From Plantibacter flavus (GTDB lineage: Bacteria; Actinomycetota; Actinomycetes; Actinomycetales; Microbacteriaceae), in contig NZ_CP019402.1 in assembly GCF_002024505.1 (NCBI RefSeq), forward strand, positions 372,001-436,000: a stretch of DNA of 64,000 bases, given 5' to 3'. Each line of letters starts with the position of its first letter. Position 1 is the first letter of the stretch. Under the pieces are notes generated by a model. It made no database searches. It worked only from the letters and a program-made list of their open reading frames with translations, and was not told the origin of the DNA. Of this stretch, positions 32,096-40,518 are shown piece after piece. A program made the position numbers and the translations under genes.

Positions 32096-32803
32096 ATGCA
32101 GAACACCACAGCGCCGCCGATCATCTCGGTCCGGGACGTCCGGCGTTCCTACGGTCGCGGTCAGAACCGGTTCGACGCGCTGAAGGGGGTGAGCTTCGAC
32201 ATCCACGCCGGCGAGAGTGTCGCGATCGTCGGGAAGAGCGGCTCCGGCAAGTCCACGCTCATGCACGTGCTCGCGCTCCTCGACGCACCGAGTTCCGGCA
32301 CCGTCGAGCTCGAAGGGGTCGACACGAGCACCCTCCGCGGTCGCCGCCTCAACACGACCAGGAACAAGACCTTCGGGTTCGTGTTCCAGCAGTTCTTCCT
32401 CACCGCCAATGCGACGGTGCTCGAGAACGTCCTGCTCCCCATGAAGATCGCCGGCGTCCGCCGCCGTGACCGACGTCGCCGGGCGCTCGCCGCACTCGCG
32501 CAGCTCCAGCTCGAGGACAAGGCGCGCAACCGTGCGGTGAACCTCTCGGGCGGGCAGAAGCAGCGGACGGTGATCGCCCGCGCGCTCGTCAACAACCCGC
32601 GGATCATCTTCGCCGACGAGCCGACCGGCAACCTCGACACGGCGACCGGCGCCGTCGTGGAGGACATCCTGTTCTCCCTCAACCGGGAGAGCGGCATCAC
32701 CCTCATCGTCGTCACGCACGACGAGGAGCTGGCGGCACGCTGTGATCGGCGGATCCTCATCCGAGACGGACTGCTCGTCGAGGACGAGGCGGTGGCCGCA
32801 TGA
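32096..32803 (+). CDS. ABC exporter ATPase (MacB/LolD type)
   Basis: 235 aa; GACGAGGAG precedes the ATG. Walker A GKSGSGKST (about 44), Q-loop FVFQQFF, signature NLSGGQKQRTVIARAL, Walker B RIIFADEPTGNLDTATG with the DEPTGNLD typical of the MacB/LolD subfamily, and switch His in VVTHDEELA. Acts with the FtsX-like permease, whose start overlaps its stop (ATGA). These systems export peptides or antibiotics, or act in envelope stress. Probably controlled by the divergent two-component system. Confidence 0.94.
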   Translation: MQNTTAPPIISVRDVRRSYGRGQNRFDALKGVSFDIHAGESVAIVGKSGSGKSTLMHVLALLDAPSSGTVELEGVDTSTLRGRRLNTTRNKTFGFVFQQFFLTANATVLENVLLPMKIAGVRRRDRRRRALAALAQLQLEDKARNRAVNLSGGQKQRTVIARALVNNPRIIFADEPTGNLDTATGAVVEDILFSLNRESGITLIVVTHDEELAARCDRRILIRDGLLVEDEAVAA

Positions 32804-34110
32804 GAACCGTCGACCTCATCGGGACCGCCGTCGCGAACACGTTCCGGTCCAAGACCCGGACCATCCTGACCATCCTGGCGATCTTCGTCGGGGCGTTCAC
32901 CCTCACCCTCACGAACGGGCTCGGCACCGGCATCAACGCCTACATCGACGACACGGTGTCGAGCGTCGGCGCGTCCGACACGATGACCGTCACCAAGACG
33001 TCCGACACCGGCGGCGGGCTGGGTGGGGCCACGAGCGGGCCGAAGGAGTACGATCCGGACGCGGTCGCCTCCACCGGTGCCGGTGCGCCGGGATCGACCG
33101 TCGTCGCCCTCACGCCGACCGATCTCGACGAGCTCGGCGGGATCGACGGCGTCCTGGACGTGCAGGCCGTGAAGTCGATCTCGACCGACTACATCGAGGC
33201 GGGCGGCGGCACGAAGTACGTCGTCGGTGTCGGTGGGCTCATCTCCGGGCAGAGCGTCACACTGCTGGACGGTGCACAGCCCGACGACGACACCGACACG
33301 CTTCAGCTCGTGCTCCCCACCTCCTATGTGGAACCGCTCGGCTTCGGAAGCGACGCCGACGCGGTCGGGCAGACGGTCACGGTCGCCATCACGGATGCGC
33401 AGCGCACGCAGCACACCGTGGACGCGACGGTCGTCGGAGTCGCCGAGGAGAGTCTCACCTCGCCCACGGGCGCCTCGATCGTGCCGAACGCCGCGCTCAC
33501 CGACCTTCTCTACGAGACACAGAACATCGGCGTCCCGTCCGACCAGGTCGAGCGGTACGCGCAGGCGTCCATCCGGTTCAGCGCGGACGCCACCGACGAG
33601 CAGGTCACGGCGTTGAAGGACCGACTCGCCGACGCGGGCTACACCGGCACGACCGTCGCGGACCAGCTCGGCACCATCAAGACGGTGATCGACGGGATCG
33701 TCCTCGTCCTCAACGCCTTCGCGATCATCGCCCTTCTCGCGGCCAGCTTCGGGATCGTGAACACCCTGCTCATGTCCGTGCAGGAGCGCACCCGCGAGAT
33801 CGGGCTGATGAAGGCCATGGGGATGGGCAGCGGGAAGGTCTTCGGGTTGTTCAGCCTCGAGGCGGCGTTCATCGGTTTCCTCGGCAGTGCGATCGGCGTC
33901 GGTATCGCGGTGCTGGCCGGCACCGGCATCAGTGCCGCGCTGTCCGGATCGCTCCTCGCCGACCTGCCGGGCCTCGACCTCATCGCGTTCGACCCGGTGT
34001 CGCTCGGGATCATCGTCCTGGTCGTCATGGTGATCGCGTTCCTCGCCGGGACCCTGCCCGCCGCCCGGGCCGCCAAGGCCGATCCGGTGGAGTCGCTCCG
34101 CTACGAGTGA
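32800..34110 (+). CDS. MacB/FtsX-like ABC permease
   Basis: 436 aa. One N-terminal membrane helix (RTILTILAIFVGAFTLTLTN), a large extracytoplasmic MacB-type periplasmic core domain (residues about 45-290) and three C-terminal helices containing ERTREIGLMKAMGMGSGKVF and LPAARAAKADPVESLRYE, both FtsX/MacB hallmarks. It couples ATP hydrolysis in the partner ATPase to mechanical work on an extracytoplasmic substrate. Strong terminator after the stop. Confidence 0.93.
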   Translation: MRTVDLIGTAVANTFRSKTRTILTILAIFVGAFTLTLTNGLGTGINAYIDDTVSSVGASDTMTVTKTSDTGGGLGGATSGPKEYDPDAVASTGAGAPGSTVVALTPTDLDELGGIDGVLDVQAVKSISTDYIEAGGGTKYVVGVGGLISGQSVTLLDGAQPDDDTDTLQLVLPTSYVEPLGFGSDADAVGQTVTVAITDAQRTQHTVDATVVGVAEESLTSPTGASIVPNAALTDLLYETQNIGVPSDQVERYAQASIRFSADATDEQVTALKDRLADAGYTGTTVADQLGTIKTVIDGIVLVLNAFAIIALLAASFGIVNTLLMSVQERTREIGLMKAMGMGSGKVFGLFSLEAAFIGFLGSAIGVGIAVLAGTGISAALSGSLLADLPGLDLIAFDPVSLGIIVLVVMVIAFLAGTLPAARAAKADPVESLRYE

Positions 34111-34134
34111 GATGCGGCGGAAGGTCCGTGGTGA

Positions 34135-34172
34135 CGGCTGTGGGGCGTGGCGGAAGCGGCGCCCCACAGCCG
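34135..34172 (+). terminator. Terminator after the MacB-like ABC operon
   Basis: Arms CGGCTGTGGGGCG (34135-34147) and CGCCCCACAGCCG (34160-34172) are perfectly complementary around a 12-base loop, 24 bp after the stop. The rest of the 281-bp gap to the next gene shows nothing I can name. Confidence 0.8.
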
Positions 34173-34391
34173 CGCCGGCGCCAGGTTGAGGAGCAGCACC
34201 GGCGCAGACGCTCAGGTCACGTCTGCAGCGTCCACGTTACGACCAGCGACCGCCCTGTCGTCGGAGGTTGAGGCTCGGCGCCTGCTCTCTTACGCTTCGC
34301 GCTGTGGCTGTCCATGCGGGTCGTCGGTTTCATCGCGCTGCTCCCGTCGGTCTCTTCCGGACACTACTCCGGAACCAATATCGTCGACATC

Positions 34392-34988
34392 ATGCGTGTG
34401 TTGCAGCGGGTGGGAGTGCCGCTTCTCGTGTCCGGAACGATCGTGCTCGCGCTGTCGGCGTGCTCTGGTGGGAGTGGGCCCGGTGGTGACTCCGCCGGTG
34501 GTGCATCGCCCGCTGCGACGGTGCCGGCGGAGACGTCGAGCGGGGGCTCGGGAGACGGATCGCCCCTGCAGGTCGACTGCGCGGCGGTGCAGGCGGCCGT
34601 CGCGCCGTACATCGAGGGACTCGTCGCGCGGGAGGACAACGGGGCGGACGAGTACGGGACCCTCTGCGGCTGGGAGGCGCCGGAAGGGACGATCGACGCG
34701 GCGGACATCCGGTCGGTGGAGGTCGTCGTCTCGCCGGAACCGAGTGAGGCGCTGTCGGCCGATGAGCTCGCCGCCGCTGGGCTCACGCCGATCCCGGATA
34801 CGACCATCGAGGCTGCCGGCGGGATCGCGTACAGCGCGACGGTCGAGACCGGAGTCGCCGCGGTGATCGTCACGACGGTGGTGCTGCCGGACGCCGAAGT
34901 GTCCGTCACCGGCGGGCAGTGGGCGGGTCATCCGTCGCTCGACGGGCCTGCCGCGGTCGAGGTCGTGAAGGTGCTCATGGGCCGGTGA
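34392..34988 (+). CDS. Secreted lipoprotein, unknown function
   Basis: 198 aa from the ATG at 34392, chosen because MRVLQRVGVPLLVSGTIVLA with lipobox LSAC is a complete lipoprotein signal; the frame is open further upstream but adds no signal-like sequence. A Gly/Ser/Pro linker (25-55) precedes a compact alpha/beta domain with one Cys pair (VDCAAVQ, TLCGWEAP), reminiscent of DUF3558-type lipoproteins. Weak Shine-Dalgarno. It is followed by the repeat block upstream of the second DUF222-HNH gene. Confidence 0.75.
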   Translation: MRVLQRVGVPLLVSGTIVLALSACSGGSGPGGDSAGGASPAATVPAETSSGGSGDGSPLQVDCAAVQAAVAPYIEGLVAREDNGADEYGTLCGWEAPEGTIDAADIRSVEVVVSPEPSEALSADELAAAGLTPIPDTTIEAAGGIAYSATVETGVAAVIVTTVVLPDAEVSVTGGQWAGHPSLDGPAAVEVVKVLMGR

Positions 34989-35028
34989 GCGGACTGGGAG
35001 CATGTCGCCTTTCGGCACGCTCGGCGAC

Positions 35029-35345
35029 CGAGACCGTTCCCTGAGCACCCCGGTCCGCGAGCAACCCTTCCCCGTTCCCTGAGCAACCCTTCCCCGTTCC
35101 CTGAGCAACCCTTCCCCGTTCCCTGAGCAACCCTTTCCCGGTCCACGAGCGACCCTTCCCCGGTCCCTGAGCTTGTCGAAGGGCGCACGTAGGCACTTCG
35201 ACAAGCTCAGTGACCGGAGGAGGTCCACCCGAATCCCCTCCGCTCCTTGAGCAACCCTTCCCCGGTCCCTGAGCCTGTCGAAGGGCGCACGGAGAACCCG
35301 GCGAATCCGGCATGCCTCTCCCGGTCCCTGAGCCTGTCGAAGGGC
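35029..35345. repeat. REP-like elements and 22-bp tandem array upstream of DUF222-HNH copy B
   Basis: The 428-bp gap 34989-35416 holds no gene. From about 35029 to 35150 a 22-bp unit (CCCTGAGCAACCCTTCCCCG plus two bases) repeats four to five times with mutations. Full REP-like cores follow: CCCTGAGCTTGTCGAAGGG (35165-35183), CACTTCGACAAGCTCAGTG (35194-35212, inverted), CCCTGAGCCTGTCGAAGGG (35267-35285) and the same at 35326-35344. Confidence 0.85.
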
Positions 35346-35379
35346 ACACGAGGAGACTTACACAACCGGCTCGACTCAG

Positions 35380-35416
35380 CATCTGAAATGTCAGTGGTCC
35401 ATGGTGGACTTGTCCC
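35380..35416 (+). promoter_or_regulatory. Conserved 37-bp leader of DUF222-HNH copy B with small palindrome
   Basis: Matches the leader of copy A at 35 of 37 positions and holds GTCCATGGTGGAC (35397-35409), a GTCCA-N3-TGGAC palindrome. No Shine-Dalgarno precedes the ATG. Confidence 0.6.
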
Positions 35417-36688
35417 ATGACCGAGACCACCATCACCGCGATCCGCGCGAGCGACGAATACGCCGCACGCCTCGCGGAGTTCTCGGACCAGTACGCGGAG
35501 ATCCAGCGTCGGCGTGCTGCTCTGGACGCCGAGGAGGCCCGCCTCCTCGCCCGCTCCGCCGCCTACGCGGACGCCTTCGCCGACGCCACGGTCCCGGCGA
35601 TCTTCCCGCCCGCGGAACGCCAGGCGCTCTCGCGCCGCTCGACGTGTGCGGCGCTCGCGATGGCGACGCGGATCCCGGAACGGACGGTTCAGCGTGCGAC
35701 CAACGATGCCGAACTGCTCGTGAACGAAGCGCCGGCTGTGCTCGAGTCCCTCGAAGCCGGTCGTATCTCGGCGCGGCACGCGCAGACGATCGTCGATCAA
35801 CTCAGTGACGTCCCGACCGCAGGGCGGACGGTGTTCCTCGCTGAGGTGCTGCCGGTTGCGGAGGAGTCGACCAACGCGTACCTCCGGAAGCGCGCCCAAG
35901 TCCTGCGCGAGCGCCTCCACCCGGAATCGATCACCGCACGCGCAACCCGTTCCGAGGCTGACCGTCGCATCGAGTTCGAACCCGCCGCCGACGGCATGGC
36001 CTGGGTGCACCTGTTCACCACCGCGCCGATCGCGCAAGGCATCATCGAGCGGGTCGAGACGGCAGCGGCGGAATCGCGCAAGGCCGGCGACACCCGCACC
36101 TGCGGACAGCTGCAGGCGGACGCGCTCGCGGCGCTTGCGCTCACCGGTGTCACGCCGGACGACGTGATGTCGAGCCCGGTGCTCCCGCACCCGATCGAGG
36201 TGCAGGAGCACATCGAGCCGACCGTGCAGATCACGGTCCCGGCGCTCACGATGGCCGGCGTCTCCGATGCACCCGGCATGCTCGATGGGTACGGCCCCAT
36301 CGACCCTGAGACCGCAGCACGTATCGCCGTGAACGCACCGAGCTTCACTCGGATCCTGGTCCAGCCCGAGACCGGCGCGGTCCTTTCCGTCGGCCGGAAT
36401 CAGTACCGCGTTCCGGCCGACCTCCAACGCGCTGTACGCCTGCGGGACGGCACCTGTCGGGCACCCGGTTGCGGCAGACGGGCCCGGGCTTGCGACCTCG
36501 ATCATTCGGCCGCGTGGGAGGACGGCGGCACGACGGATGTCGGGAACCTCGCCTGTCTCTGTCGACATCACCATCGGATGAAGCACCTTCCGGGATGGAA
36601 TCTCGACCATGGTCCCGGTGGGGTGCTCGAGTGGACGACACCCGACGGGAAGCATCACCGGACCGAACCGGACCCCGCCCCGTTCTGA
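35417..36688 (+). CDS. DUF222 / HNH endonuclease, 13E12 repeat family (copy B)
   Basis: 423 aa, the same length as copy A and 382 of 423 residues identical; the differences concentrate in the DUF222 half while the HNH end is almost unchanged. HNH region: CRAPGCGRRARACDLDHSAAW, DVGNLACLCRHHHRMKH. Both copies are intact with full nuclease motifs, arguing against simple decay. Opposite strand from copy A, about 25 kb apart, and flanked on both sides by the same repeats plus 22-bp tandem arrays. Function unresolved for the family. Confidence 0.92.
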   Translation: MTETTITAIRASDEYAARLAEFSDQYAEIQRRRAALDAEEARLLARSAAYADAFADATVPAIFPPAERQALSRRSTCAALAMATRIPERTVQRATNDAELLVNEAPAVLESLEAGRISARHAQTIVDQLSDVPTAGRTVFLAEVLPVAEESTNAYLRKRAQVLRERLHPESITARATRSEADRRIEFEPAADGMAWVHLFTTAPIAQGIIERVETAAAESRKAGDTRTCGQLQADALAALALTGVTPDDVMSSPVLPHPIEVQEHIEPTVQITVPALTMAGVSDAPGMLDGYGPIDPETAARIAVNAPSFTRILVQPETGAVLSVGRNQYRVPADLQRAVRLRDGTCRAPGCGRRARACDLDHSAAWEDGGTTDVGNLACLCRHHHRMKHLPGWNLDHGPGGVLEWTTPDGKHHRTEPDPAPF

Positions 36689-36700
36689 CCCGTTTTCGGT

Positions 36701-36922
36701 CCCTGAGCCTGTCGAAGGGTTCTTCGTGGGCACTTCGACAGGCTCAGTGACCGGGAGAGGTCCGCCCGGAGTGGTGAGGCATGCTCGTGGGCACTTCGAC
36801 AGGCTCAGTGACCGGGGAGAACAGGCTCAGTGACCGGGGAGGACGCGCTCAGTGACCGGGGAGGACGCGCTCAGTGACCGGGAGAGGTGCGCCCGGATGG
36901 ACCCGGTCCCTGAGCCTGTCGA
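36701..36922. repeat. REP-like elements and 22-bp tandem array downstream of DUF222-HNH copy B
   Basis: CCCTGAGCCTGTCGAAGGG at 36701-36719, inverted CACTTCGACAGGCTCAGTG at 36731-36749 and 36792-36810, then four 22-bp units built on GCTCAGTGACCGGGGAG (36800-36887), and a final CCCTGAGCCTGTCGAAGGG at 36908-36926. The 316-bp gap 36689-37004 contains nothing else. Confidence 0.85.
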
Positions 36923-37004
36923 AGGGCAGTCGGGTTGCACACGCTCCGTGGACGGGGAGCCGCTTCCGGGACCACCTCCGCACCCCGCCGGGTAGGCTCC
37001 AAAG

Positions 37005-37460
37005 GTGGGCACCGACGAAGACCAGATGCTGTCACTCGTATACGCGAGCACGGCGACACAGCCGTTCAGCGACGACGACCTCACCGCCCTGCTCGCCACC
37101 TGCCGCGAGAACAACGCCCGCGCACAGCTCACCGGCATGCTCGTCCACCGCGACGGCCGGTTCCTGCAGGTCCTCGAAGGACCGGAGCCCGCCGTTCGCG
37201 AGCTCATGGAGACCCTCGCCGCCGATCCCCGCCACACCGGCATCCGTGTGATGTTCGAGGAGCCCATCCGCGAACGCCAGTTCGCCGCCTGGACGATGGG
37301 CTTCGAACGCGCTGACACCGCCACCGGCACCGATTCGGAGACCGAGCTCGACGGCTACCGCGACACCTTCGACGACCTCGACCGCGACGACCCGACCGCC
37401 ACCATGCGCGCGCTGCAGGAACTCGCCCGCTGGTTCCGCAGCCGCGCCACGCGGAGCTGA
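37005..37460 (+). CDS. BLUF-domain blue-light photoreceptor
   Basis: 151 aa (GTG at 37005; an ATG at 37026 giving MLSLVYAS is an alternative). BLUF core of about 95 residues with all key positions: Tyr in LSLVYASTA, Asn in CRENNARAQLTGML, Gln in GRFLQVLEGPEPAV, and Trp/Met in RQFAAWTMGFERAD. It should bind FAD and switch its hydrogen-bond network in blue light. The remaining 50 residues are acidic then helical with no output domain, so it must act through a partner. Directly downstream of the repeat block; converges on the HAD gene. Confidence 0.9.
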   Translation: MGTDEDQMLSLVYASTATQPFSDDDLTALLATCRENNARAQLTGMLVHRDGRFLQVLEGPEPAVRELMETLAADPRHTGIRVMFEEPIRERQFAAWTMGFERADTATGTDSETELDGYRDTFDDLDRDDPTATMRALQELARWFRSRATRS

Positions 37461-37479
37461 GCCGCGCTCACACCCGCAG

Positions 37480-38193
37480 TCAGCCTGCGAGGTTGCCGAT
37501 CGGGCTGTCGTCGAGGTTCGCGAGCAGGTCCGCGACGTCGCCGTAGACCGCGACCGCGCCGGCGTCACGGAGCTCCTGCTCACCGAAGCCACCGCTGCGC
37601 ACCCCGATGCACTCCACGCCGGCCCGCGCAGCCGCCTCGATGTCCCAGACGGCATCGCCGACCATGACCGCCCGCGACGCCGGCACGCCCGCACGATCGA
37701 GCGCGACCTCGACGATGTCGGGCTCCGGCTTGGCGGTCTCCACGTCACCGGACGAGGTCGCGGCGAAGATCGCGTCGTCGACGTCGAGCAGCTCCCGCAG
37801 GATCTCGAGCTCGTTCTCCGGAGCCGACGTCGCCAGCACGACTGCGATCCCGCGGCCCGCCAACTCGCCAAGCAGCTCGCGCGCACCGCCGATCACCCGC
37901 AGCCGGGAGGTGTTCTGGAGGTAGTACTCGCTGTGCAGCTCCTTCGCCCGCTCGCCGTACTGCTCGACCTCGTCGGAACCGTCCAGCAGCGATTCGAGCA
38001 GCTCGCCGCCGTCCTTGCCGATCGAGCGGTGGATCCGCCATGCGTCGACCGGTCTGCCGGCATCGGCGAACGCACGATCCCAGGCGTCGACGTGCAGGTA
38101 GTTCGAGTCGACGAGCGTCCCGTCGATGTCGAAGAGCACCGCGATGCGGTCATCGGAGTTCTCGGGGACGGTGGTGTCAGCTGGTTCGGACAT
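37480..38193 (-). CDS. HAD-family hydrolase (phosphoglycolate phosphatase-like)
   Basis: 237 aa from the ATG at 38193. HAD motif I VLFDIDGTLVDSN (nucleophile Asp near residue 21), motif II VVLATSAPENE, motif III Lys in VETAKPEPDIVEVAL, motif IV MVGDAVWDIEAA. The helical cap between motifs I and II places it among C1-cap phosphatases. Hydrolyses a small phosphorylated metabolite; substrate unknown. Convergent with the BLUF gene, 19 bp apart. Confidence 0.92.
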   Translation of the reverse strand: MSEPADTTVPENSDDRIAVLFDIDGTLVDSNYLHVDAWDRAFADAGRPVDAWRIHRSIGKDGGELLESLLDGSDEVEQYGERAKELHSEYYLQNTSRLRVIGGARELLGELAGRGIAVVLATSAPENELEILRELLDVDDAIFAATSSGDVETAKPEPDIVEVALDRAGVPASRAVMVGDAVWDIEAAARAGVECIGVRSGGFGEQELRDAGAVAVYGDVADLLANLDDSPIGNLAG

Positions 38194-38274
38194 GCGTCCA
38201 GTCAATCCCGCGAGCCCGCGATTGTGAAGCGGTGGTGATTCGCCGCAGAACGTGCGAGCCCGCCGTGCCGCCCG

Positions 38275-38826
38275 CTACTGGAACCGACTCGTGAGGACCA
38301 CCGAGCTGGTCGCATCGTCGAGGAACACCTGCGTCACCCGGCCGTCCTGCGAGAAGGCGTCGTCGAGCGCAGACGAACGCACGAACGGTCCCGGCGGCAG
38401 TGCGTCGTCGAGTCCGGGGTCGAGGTCCGGAAGCTCCGCGCCCACGTCCGAGCCCGCCTCATCGGGTGCGAGCGCCCGCAGTTCCGGGTATCCGGCCTCG
38501 TCCAGGACGACGACCGCATCGATCCAGTACGTGCTCGGGCCCGGAACCCGCGCGTCGCCCATGGTTCCCGACATCCAGGTCGCCGAGAGCGCGCTGGCGA
38601 GTTGTGGGAAGCGCTCGGTGAGGGGGTCGAACTCGTGCCGGATCTCACCGGTGCCCGAGCGGGTCGCGGCGTCCGATGCGGATACGGATGCCGCCGTCGT
38701 CCGGTCCGGCGAGGGCGACGACGCGCAGCCTGCGAGCAGACCGGCGACGACGACCGCCGTGGCCACGAGGGTCGCGCGCGGCGCGAGACGGCGACGTCGA
38801 TCGTGCAGCCGAGCAGTCGTGTCCAT
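38275..38826 (-). CDS. Secreted lipoprotein, unknown function
   Basis: 183 aa. An unusually basic N-terminus (LHDRRRRLAPRA) precedes the membrane signal TLVATAVVVAGLLAGC, with lipobox LAGC at about residue 34. A Ser/Thr linker leads to a beta-rich domain (MSGTMGDARVPGPSTYWID, VVVLDEAGYPELRALAPDEA). No family recognised. It faces away from the ABC transporter operon at 38926 with 99 bp between the starts. Confidence 0.78.
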   Translation of the reverse strand: MDTTARLHDRRRRLAPRATLVATAVVVAGLLAGCASSPSPDRTTAASVSASDAATRSGTGEIRHEFDPLTERFPQLASALSATWMSGTMGDARVPGPSTYWIDAVVVLDEAGYPELRALAPDEAGSDVGAELPDLDPGLDDALPPGPFVRSSALDDAFSQDGRVTQVFLDDATSSVVLTSRFQ

Positions 38827-38925
38827 GCCTGCAGCCTAGGGGTCGTCGATGACTGTCCGTTCGGCCAGCCCGGGACTGTGCGGCGGGCTGGGGCGCCCTG
38901 GGCCACCCGCTACGAGGCTGAAGAC

Positions 38926-39675
38926 ATGAACGTACCAACCTCTCATCCCATCGAGGCCCGCGGGCTCCGGAAGACCTTCCACGGTCGCCCGCGCGTCGAC
39001 GACGTGTCCTTCACCGTCGACCCCGGCCGGGTCGTCGGACTCCTCGGCCCCAACGGTGCCGGGAAGACCACCACCATCCGTCTGCTCCTCGGTCTGGTCC
39101 GTCCTGACGCGGGCGACGGTCTCATCCTCGGCCGCCCGTACCGCCAGCTCGAGCACCCCGCTCGTTCCATCGGCGCCGTCCTCGACGCCGGTGGACTCCA
39201 CCCGGCCCGCACCGGGCGGCAGCACCTCCGCATCGCCGCCGCACGGATCGGGGTCGACGCGGCCCGGATCGACGCGGTCCTCACCGAGGTGGGGATGACT
39301 CGCGACGCCGACCGTCCTGCGGCCGGGTATTCGCTCGGCATGCGTCAGCGGATCGCGATCGCCGCAGCCCTCCTCGGCGAGCCGGCCGTGCTCATCCTCG
39401 ACGAGCCGTCGAACGGTCTGGACCCGGCCGGCATGCAGTGGCTGCGACGCCGGCTGCGTGCGTTCGCCGACGCGGGTGGGACGGTGCTGCTCTCGTCCCA
39501 CCTTCTGTCCGATGTCCAGGACATCGCGGACGACGTGGTCGTCATCACCGACGGTCGCGTGCTGGCCCAGTCGTCGATGGTCGACATCCTCGCCGCATCG
39601 GGCGGTGACCTCGAGGCGTACTACCTCCAGGTCACCGGAACCGCCCAGCTCACCGAGAACAGGGAGGTGCGCTGA
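38926..39675 (+). CDS. ABC transporter ATPase (antibiotic/DrrA-BcrA type)
   Basis: 249 aa. Walker A LGPNGAGKTTTIRLLLGLV (about 44), signature YSLGMRQRIAIAAALLG, Walker B VLILDEPSNGLDPAGMQWL, switch His in LLSSHLLSDVQDIADDV. The YSLGMRQR and DEPSNGLDP variants are typical of BcrA/DrrA-type exporters of peptides or drugs. Its stop shares one base with the permease start (TGATG). First gene of a five-gene same-strand run ending in a two-component system. Confidence 0.93.
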   Translation: MNVPTSHPIEARGLRKTFHGRPRVDDVSFTVDPGRVVGLLGPNGAGKTTTIRLLLGLVRPDAGDGLILGRPYRQLEHPARSIGAVLDAGGLHPARTGRQHLRIAAARIGVDAARIDAVLTEVGMTRDADRPAAGYSLGMRQRIAIAAALLGEPAVLILDEPSNGLDPAGMQWLRRRLRAFADAGGTVLLSSHLLSDVQDIADDVVVITDGRVLAQSSMVDILAASGGDLEAYYLQVTGTAQLTENREVR

Positions 39676-40499
39676 TGTTCCGCGCTGAACTCATCGGGCT
39701 CGTCACCACGACCGCGACGAAGGTCACCGCGGCGGTCGCCGTCGCGGGACTCATCGTCACGCAACTCGCCTTCGTCACCCTCATGCCCGCCCTCGCCGAC
39801 GGCGACATCGGTCCTGGCCTCGATGCCCTCGGGAGCGACTTCCCCGTCCTGGACCTCGCCTCCCGCGCCGTCCAACTCGACGCGCTCAACCCCCTCGGTG
39901 CGTCGATGGGCAGCGGCTCCATCGGCGTCGCACTCCTGGCGATCACTTTGCTCGGTGTGCTCGCCGGCACGAGTGACGACCGCTACGGCGGCATCGTCGG
40001 TGCTGTCCTCGCTTCACCCAAGCGGTTCCGCATCGTCGCAGCCAAGGCGGGCGCGGTCGCACTCGCCGGCGTCGCCCTCGGTGTCGTGCTCGCCCTCGTC
40101 AGTCTGGTCACGCTCGTGATCACCCTTGCAGCGACTGGAACGCCCTTCGTCCTCGGTCTCCCTGACCTTGCAGCACGGTTCGGGCTCGGTGTCCTCGCGG
40201 TGACCGCACTGTCGGTCATCGGCCTCGCGGTCGGACTCATCGTCCGCACCCAGCTCGCCGGCGTGCTGACGATGATCGCGGTCCTCATCCTCGAACCGAT
40301 CGTCGTCTCGTCGATCCAGTTGGTCGGCGGCGGTACTCCGCCGGTCTGGACCCAGTACCTGCCGGTCGCCCTGGCGCAGGGCGTCATCCACGCCGGGACG
40401 GGCGGGGTCGGCCTGCCCGTCGTCACCATCGCCCTCGTCGCCCTCACCGCGGCGCTGAGCGTGGCCGCATCCGCAACGCTCGCACGCCGCGACCTCTGA
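39675..40499 (+). CDS. ABC-2 type permease
   Basis: 274 aa with about six membrane helices and an extracytoplasmic loop after the first (residues 38-75). The segment SDDRYGGIVGAVLASPKRFRIVAAKAG between helices 2 and 3 is typical of BcrB-like permeases. Probably an exporter or resistance pump with the upstream ATPase. Followed after 19 bp by the serine hydrolase gene with its own GAAAGGAA site. Confidence 0.88.
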   Translation: MFRAELIGLVTTTATKVTAAVAVAGLIVTQLAFVTLMPALADGDIGPGLDALGSDFPVLDLASRAVQLDALNPLGASMGSGSIGVALLAITLLGVLAGTSDDRYGGIVGAVLASPKRFRIVAAKAGAVALAGVALGVVLALVSLVTLVITLAATGTPFVLGLPDLAARFGLGVLAVTALSVIGLAVGLIVRTQLAGVLTMIAVLILEPIVVSSIQLVGGGTPPVWTQYLPVALAQGVIHAGTGGVGLPVVTIALVALTAALSVAASATLARRDL

Positions 40500-40518
40500 A
40501 CGGAAAGGAACCACCAGC

